Position numbers and translations under genes: made by a program
The notes under the pieces: generated by a model
The model's database searches: none
The model's input: the letters and a program-made list of their open reading frames with translations, nothing else
What the model was told of the DNA's origin: nothing
DNA from: a bacterium
Lineage (GTDB): Bacteria > Chloroflexota > Dehalococcoidia > Tepidiformales > Tepidiformaceae
Length of the DNA stretch: 64,000 nucleotides
Assembly (NCBI GenBank): GCA_003577245.1
Contig: QEVS01000003.1
Location: 178,300-242,299, forward strand
Direction: 5' to 3'
Shown: one piece after another, positions 1 to 7,969 of the stretch
Layout of the letters: each line of letters opens with the position of its first letter
How positions within the stretch are numbered: position 1 is the first letter of the stretch

Positions 1-607
1 CGTCGATTCCGTTCACGGTGGCAATGTAGCGCCACTGGCTGGCCTCGCCGTACTCCTCGGCGGCGATCAGGTCCAGCGTCTCGCCCTGGCGCACCACCCG
101 CGTGCGGTAGCCGGCCACCCCTCCAGATGTTGGATTCTGGGCCGGGAAGCGGTCCATGTCCTCCACCTGCTTGAGGGTCAGGTCCATCGTCGCGCGTGTG
201 GGCGTGCCGTCTTCCAGGAACATCGTGAAGTTCTGCGTGAGGTTCGTCACGACAGCCTTGAACGTCCAGACCTTCCCCCACTGGAAGGAACACTCCGGCG
301 GGCGCCCGCGGTTGGTGGCCGGGTCGGTCTTCTGGCGGCTGACCATGGCCAGTTCCCAGAGTGCGTTGGTGTACTTCTCGCGCACGTCTTCCCCCGTCTC
401 AAACGTGTCGAAGAAGAGCCGAAGCGTCAGCTGGGCGGGTTGCCCTCCCTCGAATTCGAGCTTCGGAACGTTCGCGCCCCGCTCACGGGCAGTCGACCAG
501 TTCACCTGCTTGGAAAAGCTGTACTCCGTCGGGTTGAACATGAACGTGATCGTCTTGTTGGTGACGAGATTCGTGATGCTCGCCTTGACGGGGTGGCCGT
601 CCTTCAC
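1..607 (-). CDS. LysM-domain CIS tail (tube-cap/baseplate hub) protein, partial
   Basis: The gene runs off the left edge, so only about 202 N-terminal residues are present. The start is a GTG at 607 preceded by AAAGGAGG at good spacing. The first ~150 residues (VKDGHPVKASITNL..., with FMFNPTEYSFSKQVNW) match the N-terminal domain of phage and CIS tail proteins of the Pvc7/Afp7 type. These cap the inner tube and join it to the baseplate. From about residue 175 a LysM-like module begins (VVRQGETLDLIAAEEYG), expected to bind glycan or to mediate assembly. It follows the Pro/Ala-rich gene by 34 bases and is the last visible gene of the operon. Baseplate and spike genes probably follow beyond the edge. 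Family assignment is confident; the exact structural position is by analogy with PVC/Afp particles. Confidence 0.85.
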   Translation of the reverse strand, partial: MKDGHPVKASITNLVTNKTITFMFNPTEYSFSKQVNWSTARERGANVPKLEFEGGQPAQLTLRLFFDTFETGEDVREKYTNALWELAMVSRQKTDPATNRGRPPECSFQWGKVWTFKAVVTNLTQNFTMFLEDGTPTRATMDLTLKQVEDMDRFPAQNPTSGGVAGYRTRVVRQGETLDLIAAEEYGEASQWRYIATVNGID

Positions 608-641
608 CGGTCTTGCCTCCTTTCCGTGGTCGCGGGCGCGC

Positions 642-2963
642 TCATGGGAGCCCCCGCTGCCTTTCGCGCTCGATCTGGAGCCTGCGCCTCACCACCTGCC
701 AGACGCGCTCGGCCACGCGTTCGATGTTCTCGCTCTGCGCCCCCTGCTCTCCTGCAGGTGGCGCCGCCCCCGCCGGCGCGATCGTTCCCGAAGCTTCGCC
801 CTGCGCCGGCGGTGCTTCGCGGTAAGGCTGGACCGCATTGGCCGGAACAGCAGCAGCGACCGGCGCAAGCGGGAACTCCCGTTCGGCCGTCCCGGGTGAG
901 TCCAGTGGAACACCGGCCATGCGCGCCGCGGGCACTGGCGGTACAGCGTACGCCGCCTGCCGTTGCACGGGGACCGCCGGCTCCGGGCCCCTCTCGTGGC
1001 CGGTTCCCGGCAGCGGCGCCGGCGTATAAGGCAGAGCGAGAACCGGAGTCCCCACCTCGCGGGAGGGCATTCCGTCCCATGTATCGAGGAAGGTAGTCGT
1101 GGGGCCGCCTTCCGCCCGGGAGATGGTAACGGGTTCGGGCCCCGGAGCAGCCGCAATGGCCTCCCCGGGTGCCGGCGCTCGCCCGCTGCTCGTCGCTGGC
1201 CCAGGCGCCACGTAGCGGGCTGCCAGCCGCCCGGCCGAGGCAACGGCCGCCGCCGTGCCTCGCGCCGTGGTTTCCACGTAACGGCGCACTATCGCCTGCG
1301 CAAACGAAGCCGGGTTGTGTACCTCGAGGTCGCTCGCGCGCTCCGGGGCCGATGCCGCGACAGGGCGTGTCATCGGCGGCTCCGAAGCGGTGACGGCGCT
1401 CTCGCTGCCACCGGCGGACCGGGGTGACGCTTCCTCGCCGGGCAATTCCGGTCCCGTAGCGGCGAACGGCTCCGCCAGCGGCATCGGCGTCGCGCGGAAC
1501 CCGGGTACGGAAGCAGCTCCAGGGACGGTGGTCTCCTCGCCGGCGGCAAGCGGGGCAAACAGCAGGGCCTCGTCTCGGGGTCCGGGTTCGGCCGGAGCAG
1601 CCGATGGTATGGGCGGTGGAGGCTCGGCCGCCGCAGTGGCAACAGACGGGCCGGGTGCCACGGCCCCTGTGCCCGGCGCTGCCGCCGCGCGCTGCACGGC
1701 CGGCGCCGCTTCTGCCTCGTCTCGAAGCGGCGAGAACAATGTCATCGGAGCCCCCGGCCCGGCCGGGCTGGCGCTCTCGCCTGCCGGTTGCACTTCGGGC
1801 AGGAGGCCGGGGGTGACCAGCATCTCGGCTGCCGTGAGCAGGCGCGCGGTTGGCGCCGATGGCCCGGCCTCCGGTGTGGTTGCCGAGGGCGCGGAAGCCG
1901 GGGACGGAGTGGGCTCTGGCGGTCGCGCGGGCGTGGCAGGCGTCTCTGCCACCGCTTGCGCCACGGCAGGAGGCGAGGCCGGAGGTGTGGCAGGACCCGG
2001 TCCGGGCGTGGATGCAGTTGCCTCCCGCTGCACCAGAGGCTCGGCCCGGGGTGCCACGGGGGGAGTGGCGAGCGGCAGGTCCGCGATTGGCGGATTGCCG
2101 GCCGGATGTTCGGCGGGGGCCTCCGGGACCACGGAAGCTTCCGTGAACCCTTCGTGTGGGCCAGCGTCGGCGGGTGCGCTCGGGGGGTTGACGCCAGGCG
2201 CAGGGGACGGGGCGGCAGCAGCCTCCATGGCCACGGGCAGTGGGACAGGCGCCCGGGCGGGGAGGTCGCTCACAGGGCCAGGACCGGGTGGTTGCGGGCC
2301 GGGGCCGGGCTCGCGGAGCGGTTGCGCCACCCTCACCGCCGCCTGCGGCACGGTGGCGGGAACCGCGGGGGCGAACCAGGTTCCCCCGCTTTCGGCCAGC
2401 CCCTGCTCCCGCGTGCCCCGGGTGGGGACCGCGCTGGCCAGCCGTGCCGCCACCTGCGGCGGTCGCCGGGCTTCCGCTCTTCCCCCACCCCGGGCGCTTC
2501 CGCTCCCGGGGCTCCACGGCGTTACGAACACGGCTCCCGATTCCGCCGGGGCGAGAGTCTCAGCGAAAGGTGTCCCCGCTTCCAGCGGCTCCGTTCCCCA
2601 CGGGTCGCGGAGGCTGGCAAGGCTCCCGAGGTGGCTTGCGAACTCCCCCGCGCCGGCCGCGGGCGCCTCAATCTCCCGCGCTATTTCGCCGCTCCATGCC
2701 CGGGCGGTGAGGCCTCCCGCGAACTCCTCTGCTCCCGCAAGGGTGCGTGCCACCCGGCGAAGGCCCGCCTGCGGCCCCAGCATCGGAAGCGCGGCTGCCT
2801 CCGCCACGCGCCTGATCAACGCCTGGCCAAGCGCCGGGTCGACCTCAATCCCGTGGCGCTCAGCCGGCTGTGGCCCCGCGGCCTCCATGCGCGCCACGGG
2901 CGCCGGTCCGGCCTCCCTTGCGGGTGGCTTCCTTCGAAACGGCCACGGGAGTCGCAATGCCAT
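642..2963 (-). CDS. Large Pro/Ala-rich, mostly disordered CIS-associated protein
   Basis: Encodes 773 residues that match no catalytic family I know. The N-terminus is basic (LPWPFRRKP). Residues ~40-110 could form helices. From ~130 to ~730 the chain is dominated by Pro, Ala, Gly and Glu in low-complexity runs. The end is a basic amphipathic helix (ERVWQVVRRRLQIERERQ). It lies between a tube gene and the LysM tail gene, 7 bases after the tube stop, so it is co-transcribed with structural genes. A short basic C-terminal helix of this kind is common in tail-associated proteins of CIS loci. It could be a tether, scaffold or tail-fibre-like linker, but nothing in the sequence decides this. Reading frames on the opposite strand here are shadows produced by the high GC content. 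Confidence 0.7.
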   Translation of the reverse strand: MALRLPWPFRRKPPAREAGPAPVARMEAAGPQPAERHGIEVDPALGQALIRRVAEAAALPMLGPQAGLRRVARTLAGAEEFAGGLTARAWSGEIAREIEAPAAGAGEFASHLGSLASLRDPWGTEPLEAGTPFAETLAPAESGAVFVTPWSPGSGSARGGGRAEARRPPQVAARLASAVPTRGTREQGLAESGGTWFAPAVPATVPQAAVRVAQPLREPGPGPQPPGPGPVSDLPARAPVPLPVAMEAAAAPSPAPGVNPPSAPADAGPHEGFTEASVVPEAPAEHPAGNPPIADLPLATPPVAPRAEPLVQREATASTPGPGPATPPASPPAVAQAVAETPATPARPPEPTPSPASAPSATTPEAGPSAPTARLLTAAEMLVTPGLLPEVQPAGESASPAGPGAPMTLFSPLRDEAEAAPAVQRAAAAPGTGAVAPGPSVATAAAEPPPPIPSAAPAEPGPRDEALLFAPLAAGEETTVPGAASVPGFRATPMPLAEPFAATGPELPGEEASPRSAGGSESAVTASEPPMTRPVAASAPERASDLEVHNPASFAQAIVRRYVETTARGTAAAVASAGRLAARYVAPGPATSSGRAPAPGEAIAAAPGPEPVTISRAEGGPTTTFLDTWDGMPSREVGTPVLALPYTPAPLPGTGHERGPEPAVPVQRQAAYAVPPVPAARMAGVPLDSPGTAEREFPLAPVAAAVPANAVQPYREAPPAQGEASGTIAPAGAAPPAGEQGAQSENIERVAERVWQVVRRRLQIERERQRGLP

Positions 2964-2970
2964 CGTGCAA

Positions 2971-3510
2971 TCAGACCCGTGTCGACCTGACCTCGAACTC
3001 CGCGAATGCGAGTTCGAGCGATTCGATGCCCATCGTGGACTGCGCCGCGTTGAACGTGGGCCCCACCCACTTCACCGGGTAGGCGCGCGAGAGGTTCCAG
3101 CGGCGCACCTCCCGCCCCATGCTGTCGTACTGGATGATCGAAACCGGCAGCTTCTCCTTCGAAGTGTCGCGCTTCGTCATGACCCGGTAGTACCAGTCCC
3201 AGAGGTCCCCTGACTCGGCCGTGCCCCACTTCAGGGTGATGTTCGAAAAGCTCACCCGGCCCGGCAGCTTGTGCGTGCGCGTGTTGAGTCCGCCCTCCTT
3301 GTACTCGAACACCTCTGTCTGCACCTGGAGCCCCGTACATTCGTTGAACGAGGCCTGCTCGATGCCGGCAACTTCCACCGCGAACCGGAAGGCAAGGTAT
3401 GGGTCCCTCACCTGTCCCGGCCCGGCTCCGGCGACCGGAGGCGGCGGCGGCGCCGGGGGCGCAGGAGGCCCGATGTCAATCGAAAGCTCAAAGCCGGCTT
3501 CCTGGGTCAT
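2971..3510 (-). CDS. CIS inner tube protein, T4 gp19-like (second copy)
   Basis: 179 residues of the T4-type tail tube family (gp19). After a Pro-rich N-terminal extension of about 30 residues (PPAPPAPPPPP) comes the family core: DPYLAFRFAVEVAGIEQASF, a CTGLQVQTEV strand, PGRVSFSNITLKWG, and a C-terminal GIESLELAFAEFEV strand. Tube proteins stack as hexameric rings inside the sheath and form the channel pushed into the target. The Pro-rich extension is absent from the other tube protein in this operon (4135-4593). This copy may therefore be the minor tube protein (Pvc5-like) at the baseplate end. It starts 3 bases after the DUF6760 stop. Confidence 0.92.
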   Translation of the reverse strand: MTQEAGFELSIDIGPPAPPAPPPPPVAGAGPGQVRDPYLAFRFAVEVAGIEQASFNECTGLQVQTEVFEYKEGGLNTRTHKLPGRVSFSNITLKWGTAESGDLWDWYYRVMTKRDTSKEKLPVSIIQYDSMGREVRRWNLSRAYPVKWVGPTFNAAQSTMGIESLELAFAEFEVRSTRV

Positions 3511-3513
3511 CAG

Positions 3514-3735
3514 CTACCTTCCTCGCGCTGCCTCGTTCAGCCTGCGATTGATGGCTGCAACCTCTCCAACCCAGCGGCGCCGCTCACCGTGCTCGAGGTC
3601 GAGGATGAAGTCAGCAGGCCAGTGGAAGTGGTAAGCAAGGTAGGCTACCTCCTCGTAGATTCGGTCGAGGGGGTAGCCGGCGATCCCCCCAGGCTGGCCA
3701 GGTCCACCTCCACTTCGGCCGAACACTGGGGGCAC
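3514..3735 (-). CDS. DUF6760 small CIS protein (Pvc6-like)
   Basis: About 73 residues. The conserved core is GYPLDRIYEEVAYLAYHFHW followed by LEHGERRRWVGEVAAINRRL, the signature of the small DUF6760 protein found between tube genes in many contractile injection systems. The 5' end overlaps the tail-assembly-like gene (3645-4049) in another frame. No ATG is available in frame near the conserved core. The nearest usual starts are GTG at 3735 or 3726, both with a poor ribosome-binding site, so translation may be coupled to the upstream gene. The start is uncertain, the core is not. Its place immediately before a tube gene matches Pvc6/Afp6. Confidence 0.75.
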   Translation of the reverse strand: MPPVFGRSGGGPGQPGGIAGYPLDRIYEEVAYLAYHFHWPADFILDLEHGERRRWVGEVAAINRRLNEAARGR

Positions 3736-4049
3736 TGCGCCGTGGCCGTCGCCGAGCCGTGCTCGTTCACCTGCCTGTAGAGCCGTTGCAGAAACGCAAG
3801 GTCCGCCGTGAACAGGTTCTCCATCTCGTGCGGCGTCACCTGCTCGATCGTGCCCAGGCGCGTGACCACCCGCGCCAGCAGGATGATCACCAGGTAAGCC
3901 TGGTTCTGCCGCACCCGCGGGTCCCGCAGGGGCGCGATTTCGTCCATGGCCGTGGCCAGGCGCATCGTGCCCTTCCGGTGGAGGTTGCCGTTGTCGTCGA
4001 CATACCCCCTCGGGAGCGTGAACTCGAATTCGGTCTGCAAACCACTCAT
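3645..4049 (-). CDS. CIS tail-assembly-like protein with a CPQC metal-binding motif
   Basis: 134 residues with the pattern FEFTLPRGYVDDNGNLHRKG, MRLATAMDEIAPLRDPRV and YLVIILLARVVTRLG. This is a recurring, otherwise uncharacterised protein of actinobacterial and chloroflexotal CIS loci, often labelled as a phage tail assembly protein. The C-terminal part has a single CPQC pair (~residues 107-110), which could make half a zinc site on dimerisation. It sits between the two tube genes and overlaps the DUF6760 gene by about 90 bases. A role as assembly chaperone or adaptor for the tube is inferred from position. Start ATG at 4049, with TGGAG upstream. Confidence 0.75.
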   Translation of the reverse strand: MSGLQTEFEFTLPRGYVDDNGNLHRKGTMRLATAMDEIAPLRDPRVRQNQAYLVIILLARVVTRLGTIEQVTPHEMENLFTADLAFLQRLYRQVNEHGSATATAQCPQCSAEVEVDLASLGGSPATPSTESTRR

Positions 4050-4076
4050 TCGCTACTCCAGGCGCAGGACGCGCCG

Positions 4077-4104
4077 GCCGGGGCCTCATGAACAGGGCCC
4101 CGGC
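4077..4104 (-). other. Strong GC hairpin inside the CIS operon
   Basis: A perfect 9-bp stem (GCCGGGGCC / GGCCCCGGC) with a 10-base loop lies in the 85-base gap between the major tube gene and the tail-assembly-like gene. No T-run follows on either strand, so it is not a classical Rho-independent terminator. It could be a 3'-end stabiliser or partial attenuator for the highly expressed sheath/tube transcript. Confidence 0.5.
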
Positions 4105-4134
4105 GGCAGGCCCAACAGTTGCCGCGCGAGCCGG

Positions 4135-4593
4135 TTACGTCCTGCGCTCGATGCCCTCGTGCACGATTGTCAGCTCTTCGATGCCGACTTCATTGGAGGT
4201 CGTGTTCACGCTGGGCCCGCTGACCTTGGATGGCCAGCCCGCGGTGAAGTTCCAGCGCGCAACCTCCGTTCCTTCCTGGTCGTACATCATGATCGAGCCA
4301 TTCTTCCGGGCCTTGGAGACGTTTCCCTGCTCAACCATTCGCCGCCAGTCCCAGAAATCCAGGTTCGTCGTGATCCCGCGCTTCAGCGTGATGTCTCCCC
4401 ACTTCAGGCGCCCGGGGATCTTGCGCACGATCTCTTTCCCGTCCTTGCCTGTCACCTTGTGCTCGACCACCTCGTTCTCTGAGCCAAGCCCGGCCGCCTC
4501 GGTGAAGTAGCCGGCGATGATGCCCGAAACCTCGATGGCGAAGTTATAGGAAACAAGCGGGTCGCCCGCGACAGCGTCTCTTCCAGAAGGCAT
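4135..4593 (-). CDS. CIS inner tube protein, T4 gp19-like (first copy, likely major)
   Basis: 152 residues, the usual length for a compact gp19-type tube protein. Core segments are DPLVSYNFAIEVSGIIAGYF, EAAGLGSENEVVEHKV, PGRLKWGDITLKRGITTNLD and a C-terminal VGIEELTIVHEGIE. It follows the sheath gene by 41 bases and has AAAGGAG at good spacing before the ATG at 4593. Sheath followed directly by tube is the usual order for the major structural pair, so this copy is the best candidate for the main tube. It differs clearly in sequence from the copy at 2971-3510, so the two are unlikely to be a recent duplication. Confidence 0.93.
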   Translation of the reverse strand: MPSGRDAVAGDPLVSYNFAIEVSGIIAGYFTEAAGLGSENEVVEHKVTGKDGKEIVRKIPGRLKWGDITLKRGITTNLDFWDWRRMVEQGNVSKARKNGSIMMYDQEGTEVARWNFTAGWPSKVSGPSVNTTSNEVGIEELTIVHEGIERRT

Positions 4594-4634
4594 TGTGAAC
4601 TCCTTTCGTTAGCGCGTGGGTGGTGCCGCCAGGC

Positions 4635-6170
4635 CTATTCAGCGCCCGGCGTGAACTGGCTGATGCGGAAGATCACGAACTCGGCCGGCTTCACGGGCGC
4701 GATCCCGACATCGATGATGAGCTGCCCCACATCCCGCGTTTCCGGCGGGTTGTTCTCCGCATCGCACTTCACGAAGAAGGCCTCCTCCGGTGTCTGCCCG
4801 AACAGCGCCCCATCCATCCACACCCGCTTCAGGAAGGCGCTCACGTCGCGCTTCACCCGTTGCCAGAGCGCGTAGTCGTTCGGTTCGAAGACCACCCACT
4901 GGGTGCCGTTCTCGAGCGACTTCTCGACATAATTGAAAAGTCGCCTCACGTTCAGGTAGCGCCATGCCGGGTCGCTCGAAAGTGTGCGCGCGCCCCAGAC
5001 GCGGATGCCGCGGCCCGGGAAGCTCCGGATGCAGTTGATACCCGCCGGGTTCAGCTGCCCCTGTTCGCTGCTGGTGATGTTGATTGGCAGTCCGATGACG
5101 CCGCGAATGACCTCGTTCGCGGGGGCTTTGTGTACTCCCCGCTCGCCATCGCTGCGCGCCCAGATGCCGGCCATGTGACCCGAGGGCGGCACGAGTATGG
5201 TCGGGCTCGCCGCGCCCGGGGTCGGATTCGCCACCTGGATCCAGGGGTAGTAGAGGGCCGCGTACTTGGAATCGTAACCGGCTTCGTTCATGCGCCAGTT
5301 GAGCGCCTGCTGCGCGTTCATGTCGGGCAGCGGATCGATCACCGCGACACGGTCACCCATCCGCTCACAGTGGGCGATCATCGCCAGCTGGATCGCCTTC
5401 ACCCCGTCGCGGTCCAGCGCACCCTGCTGGTATGCGGCCATCAGATCGGGTGCGCAGAGCATCGTGATCTGCTCCACAGCCTCAAGGCCGCCCATGCCCG
5501 TGCGGTCGGCTGCATTGCCCTGGTAGACGTCCGGGCTGAGGCGTGCCGCGGCCACGGCCCGCGTCTCCGGCAACGCCAGCGGGTAGGTGCCCGGGGCTGG
5601 CGCGCGCTCGGCAAGGCTCAGGCCAGAGACCTTCACCTCCTCGAGGGTGACCAGCGTGGACTGCTTGTTGACGACTTCGAAGACATTGCGCGCGCCCCGC
5701 GCCATCGTCAGTCCGTCGAACTTCTCCTCCGAACTCCCCCGGCGGATGGTCACGTCGAACGTGTCGTCGGCGCTCTCGGCAATCTCCACGGTGACGCCGC
5801 CAGCGTCGGCGCTGCGGGCGATTGCGCGGAGCGTGGCCGGGGCTCCCCCGGCGCGGCCGGCAATTGCCGCCTGCGGCACGGGCGCCGACGCTCCCGCTTC
5901 GCCGTCCCCACCAATGCGCACAACGTAGCAGAGGCCGCCACCGTTGTTGAAGTAGCCATAGACGGAATGGGCGAGGTATGCGCCGGGCACGAAATCACCG
6001 AAGGTCTCGGTGAACTGCGTCCAGTTCGCAATCATGACCGGGACGCCGACGGGTCCCCTGGCGGCTACTCCGAGAAAGGCAGCGACGGCGGTGCCAACGC
6101 CTTCGATGGGCTTTGAGCCCTTGTCCACCTCCTCAACGTAGACGCCCGGGGTCAGGTATGTGGTTGCCAT
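4635..6170 (-). CDS. CIS tail sheath protein
   Basis: 511 residues of the contractile tail sheath family. The N-terminus TTYLTPGVYVEEVDKGSKPI is the conserved strand that links neighbouring sheath subunits. The next segment (VGTAVAAFLGVAARGPVGVP) and the C-terminal domain, with GIRVWGARTLSSDPAWRYLN and RRLFNYVEKSLENGTQW, are diagnostic. The last ~30 residues (VGIAPVKPAEFVIFRISQF) form the C-terminal linking strand. The sheath surrounds the tube and contracts to drive it through a membrane. The start ATG at 6170 has GGAGG 5 bases upstream. Only one sheath gene is visible, whereas PVC/Afp clusters carry up to three; other copies could lie off the edge. Confidence 0.95.
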   Translation of the reverse strand: MATTYLTPGVYVEEVDKGSKPIEGVGTAVAAFLGVAARGPVGVPVMIANWTQFTETFGDFVPGAYLAHSVYGYFNNGGGLCYVVRIGGDGEAGASAPVPQAAIAGRAGGAPATLRAIARSADAGGVTVEIAESADDTFDVTIRRGSSEEKFDGLTMARGARNVFEVVNKQSTLVTLEEVKVSGLSLAERAPAPGTYPLALPETRAVAAARLSPDVYQGNAADRTGMGGLEAVEQITMLCAPDLMAAYQQGALDRDGVKAIQLAMIAHCERMGDRVAVIDPLPDMNAQQALNWRMNEAGYDSKYAALYYPWIQVANPTPGAASPTILVPPSGHMAGIWARSDGERGVHKAPANEVIRGVIGLPINITSSEQGQLNPAGINCIRSFPGRGIRVWGARTLSSDPAWRYLNVRRLFNYVEKSLENGTQWVVFEPNDYALWQRVKRDVSAFLKRVWMDGALFGQTPEEAFFVKCDAENNPPETRDVGQLIIDVGIAPVKPAEFVIFRISQFTPGAE

Positions 6171-6282
6171 GGGTGCCTCCTTGGTTTCGGCAGCAGTGAT
6201 GCGTGCGGCGGCGAAATACTAACAGCTTTGGCAAGCCCTGAGGGTTACAGATCCTTTCGGTCTCACGAGCCCGGCCCGGCTC

Positions 6283-7104
6283 TCATGCTTCCACCTCGAT
6301 GTCGTAGTTCTCCGAAGGGACTTTGATCCGCCGCTCCACGGGGCGTCCGCCGGGTGGCTCAACGCGCCAGGTGTACTCCCCCGGGGGGATCGGCGAAAAC
6401 GTGAAGCGGCCCTGGGAATCGGTCGTCGCCCTGTGCGAGGTGTCGAGAACCGTCACCGTCGCGTTGCCGATGCCGGCCGCCCTGTCGCCTTTCTGGTGGG
6501 CAACGCCGGCAACCTCAATGAACGTCTCGCGGTCCGGCCCAAGGCGGTCCCCCACCTGCAGCTCGCGCGTGACGACGAGCGGCCCCGTCACCGGCGCGAA
6601 GACATCGAGAGGAACGGTCGCGACCCATGTCAGGGAAGCATGGAGTTCGTTGTCCATCACTCCCCAGAAGTCCGTAGGCTTCGCCAGGTGGTCCGGCGGC
6701 ATCGCCCGCAGGAGGATGGGAACCGTGGCGTTGGCGAGCGAGCCCTGCAGGTAGGCCGCATCCACCCGGCCCTGCCGGTAGGTGCAGGCAAGCACCCGGG
6801 CAAGGATGCGGTGCTCGTCGGCGGCCTCGTTTGTCCACGCCGTGACCATGTAGGAGAGGTCGATTCGCCGTGGCGGGCGCTCGCGCTGGGCCTGCCCGTT
6901 CGCGTTGCGCGTCACCGTCCACGTGTCGTCCCGGAAATCGAGCCGCTCGCGGACGTCGAACAGGAACAGGTTGAGCGTGGGGCGCGCGAGGCGGCTCGAC
7001 CATTCCCGCGTGGGCCGGTCGAACGTGATCTCGACCTCCGTCCGGTCAATAGGGACATCGGCGAGAAGCACCTGGCGGAGGGTTTCGTCGACGTCGTTGA
7101 ACAT
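6283..7104 (-). CDS. DUF4255 tail-terminator-like protein with C-terminal carboxypeptidase-regulatory domain
   Basis: 273 residues. The N-terminal ~190 residues (MFNDVDETLRQVLLADVP, then PTLNLFLFDVRERLDFRDDT) are the DUF4255 family, equivalent to Pvc16/Afp16, which caps the distal end of the tube and sheath and sets tail length. The C-terminal ~80 residues (GNATVTVLDTSHRATTDSQG, FTFSPIPPGEYTWRVEPPGG) form a carboxypeptidase-regulatory-like beta-sandwich. That addition is not part of the basic family and may decorate the particle end. The 112-base gap to the sheath gene downstream holds no recognisable element. Confidence 0.85.
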   Translation of the reverse strand: MFNDVDETLRQVLLADVPIDRTEVEITFDRPTREWSSRLARPTLNLFLFDVRERLDFRDDTWTVTRNANGQAQRERPPRRIDLSYMVTAWTNEAADEHRILARVLACTYRQGRVDAAYLQGSLANATVPILLRAMPPDHLAKPTDFWGVMDNELHASLTWVATVPLDVFAPVTGPLVVTRELQVGDRLGPDRETFIEVAGVAHQKGDRAAGIGNATVTVLDTSHRATTDSQGRFTFSPIPPGEYTWRVEPPGGRPVERRIKVPSENYDIEVEA

Positions 7105-7140
7105 CCCTGTTCCTCGCGGTTGGCGCCCGGCCCGGGCCGG

Positions 7141-7902
7141 CTAGTGGGCTCCGTCCTCGTCCAAGGCCGGCCTTGCCCCGGCGTTGACGGCGGCGGAGAC
7201 CTCATCGGCCTCCTGTTCGTGCGCATCGCCTGCCGGCGTGACGGTCATCCCGTCTCCGCCACTCTGCACCCGGCCGGAAGTCTGCTGAACCACGTGGGTC
7301 AGCTCGTGAGCCAGCACCGATGTGTCTCCGGGGCTGACATCGCCGCGCAGGAAGATATCGTTCCCGGTGGTGAAGGCGCGGGCAGTCATGCCCCGCGCAA
7401 GGCTATCAGAGGCGCTGTCCTGGTGGACGCGCACGGCGCTGAAGTCCGCGCCCATGGCGCCTTCCATGTGCGCCCGCGTTCCCTCCTGGAGGGCCGAGCC
7501 GCCACCCCGGGCGGATTCGATCTGGCGGCTCACCTGGTCGCTCAGCGGGCCCCCCTCCAGCCCGACCCCGGGGTCCGTCCCGCCGCGAAGCATCTGCATC
7601 TCCTCTTCCTCTTCATCCTGCGCCTCCCGCTGGGTGACCGCCCCGTCGCGGAGCATCTGCAGCTCCTCCTCTTCGGGGACCTCCTGCCGCTGGGTGACCC
7701 CCCGGTCGCGGAGCATCTGCAGCTCCTCCTCTTCGGGGACCTCCTGCCGCTGGGCGATGAGCCGTGCGACGGCGCCATTGCCGATGCGCGCCTGCATGCG
7801 CACGAGGGGATGGGCCGCGACCTTCGCCTCGGCCCGGTCGCGCTGGCCCACGTGGTTCGTGGACTCGCGGTCGTGAACGCTGACCTGTTCGTGTCCCGCC
7901 AT
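7141..7902 (-). CDS. DUF4157 CIS-associated metalloprotease-like protein with acidic repeats
   Basis: 253 residues from the ATG at 7902, chosen because GGAGG lies 5 bases upstream; an in-frame ATG at 8001 would overlap the ATPase gene. The C-terminal half is a DUF4157 domain: GADFSAVRVHQDSASDSLA, then AHELTHVVQQ (about residue 200), an HExxH zinc-protease motif. DUF4157 proteins are a hallmark of extracellular contractile injection systems and are thought to be, or to process, cargo. Residues ~44-100 contain three acidic repeats around EEEELQMLRD. The segment HPLVRMQARIGNGAVARLIA resembles the N-terminal signature of other CIS cargo-related proteins. Whether the zinc site is active is unknown. 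Confidence 0.88.
   Translation of the reverse strand: MAGHEQVSVHDRESTNHVGQRDRAEAKVAAHPLVRMQARIGNGAVARLIAQRQEVPEEEELQMLRDRGVTQRQEVPEEEELQMLRDGAVTQREAQDEEEEEMQMLRGGTDPGVGLEGGPLSDQVSRQIESARGGGSALQEGTRAHMEGAMGADFSAVRVHQDSASDSLARGMTARAFTTGNDIFLRGDVSPGDTSVLAHELTHVVQQTSGRVQSGGDGMTVTPAGDAHEQEADEVSAAVNAGARPALDEDGAH
7621..7755. repeat. Tandem 60-bp coding repeat in the DUF4157 gene
   Basis: Two near-identical 60-bp units (7621-7680 and 7681-7740) are followed by the first ~15 bases of a third. They differ at only a few positions and keep the reading frame, giving 20-residue protein repeats. A more degenerate unit at about 7561-7620 encodes a third related repeat. High nucleotide identity suggests recent duplication, and copy number may vary between strains. 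Confidence 0.9.
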
Positions 7903-7969
7903 GACGACCTCCGCGGTAATCATAGTCCCCCGTGCAAGGGTTTCCAGCCCCACAATGGAGGACCCGGTT

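Noticed and set aside
604-2517. 637-residue frame on the minus strand and a 632-residue frame on the plus strand (1315-3213)
   Set aside because: Both overlap the Pro/Ala-rich CIS gene in other frames. They are Arg/Gly-rich, match nothing and have no ribosome-binding site; the real frame has GGAGG-spaced neighbours and conserved ends.
7621-7755. Tandem repeat as a CRISPR array
   Set aside because: Units are contiguous with no spacers, and they keep the reading frame of the DUF4157 gene.
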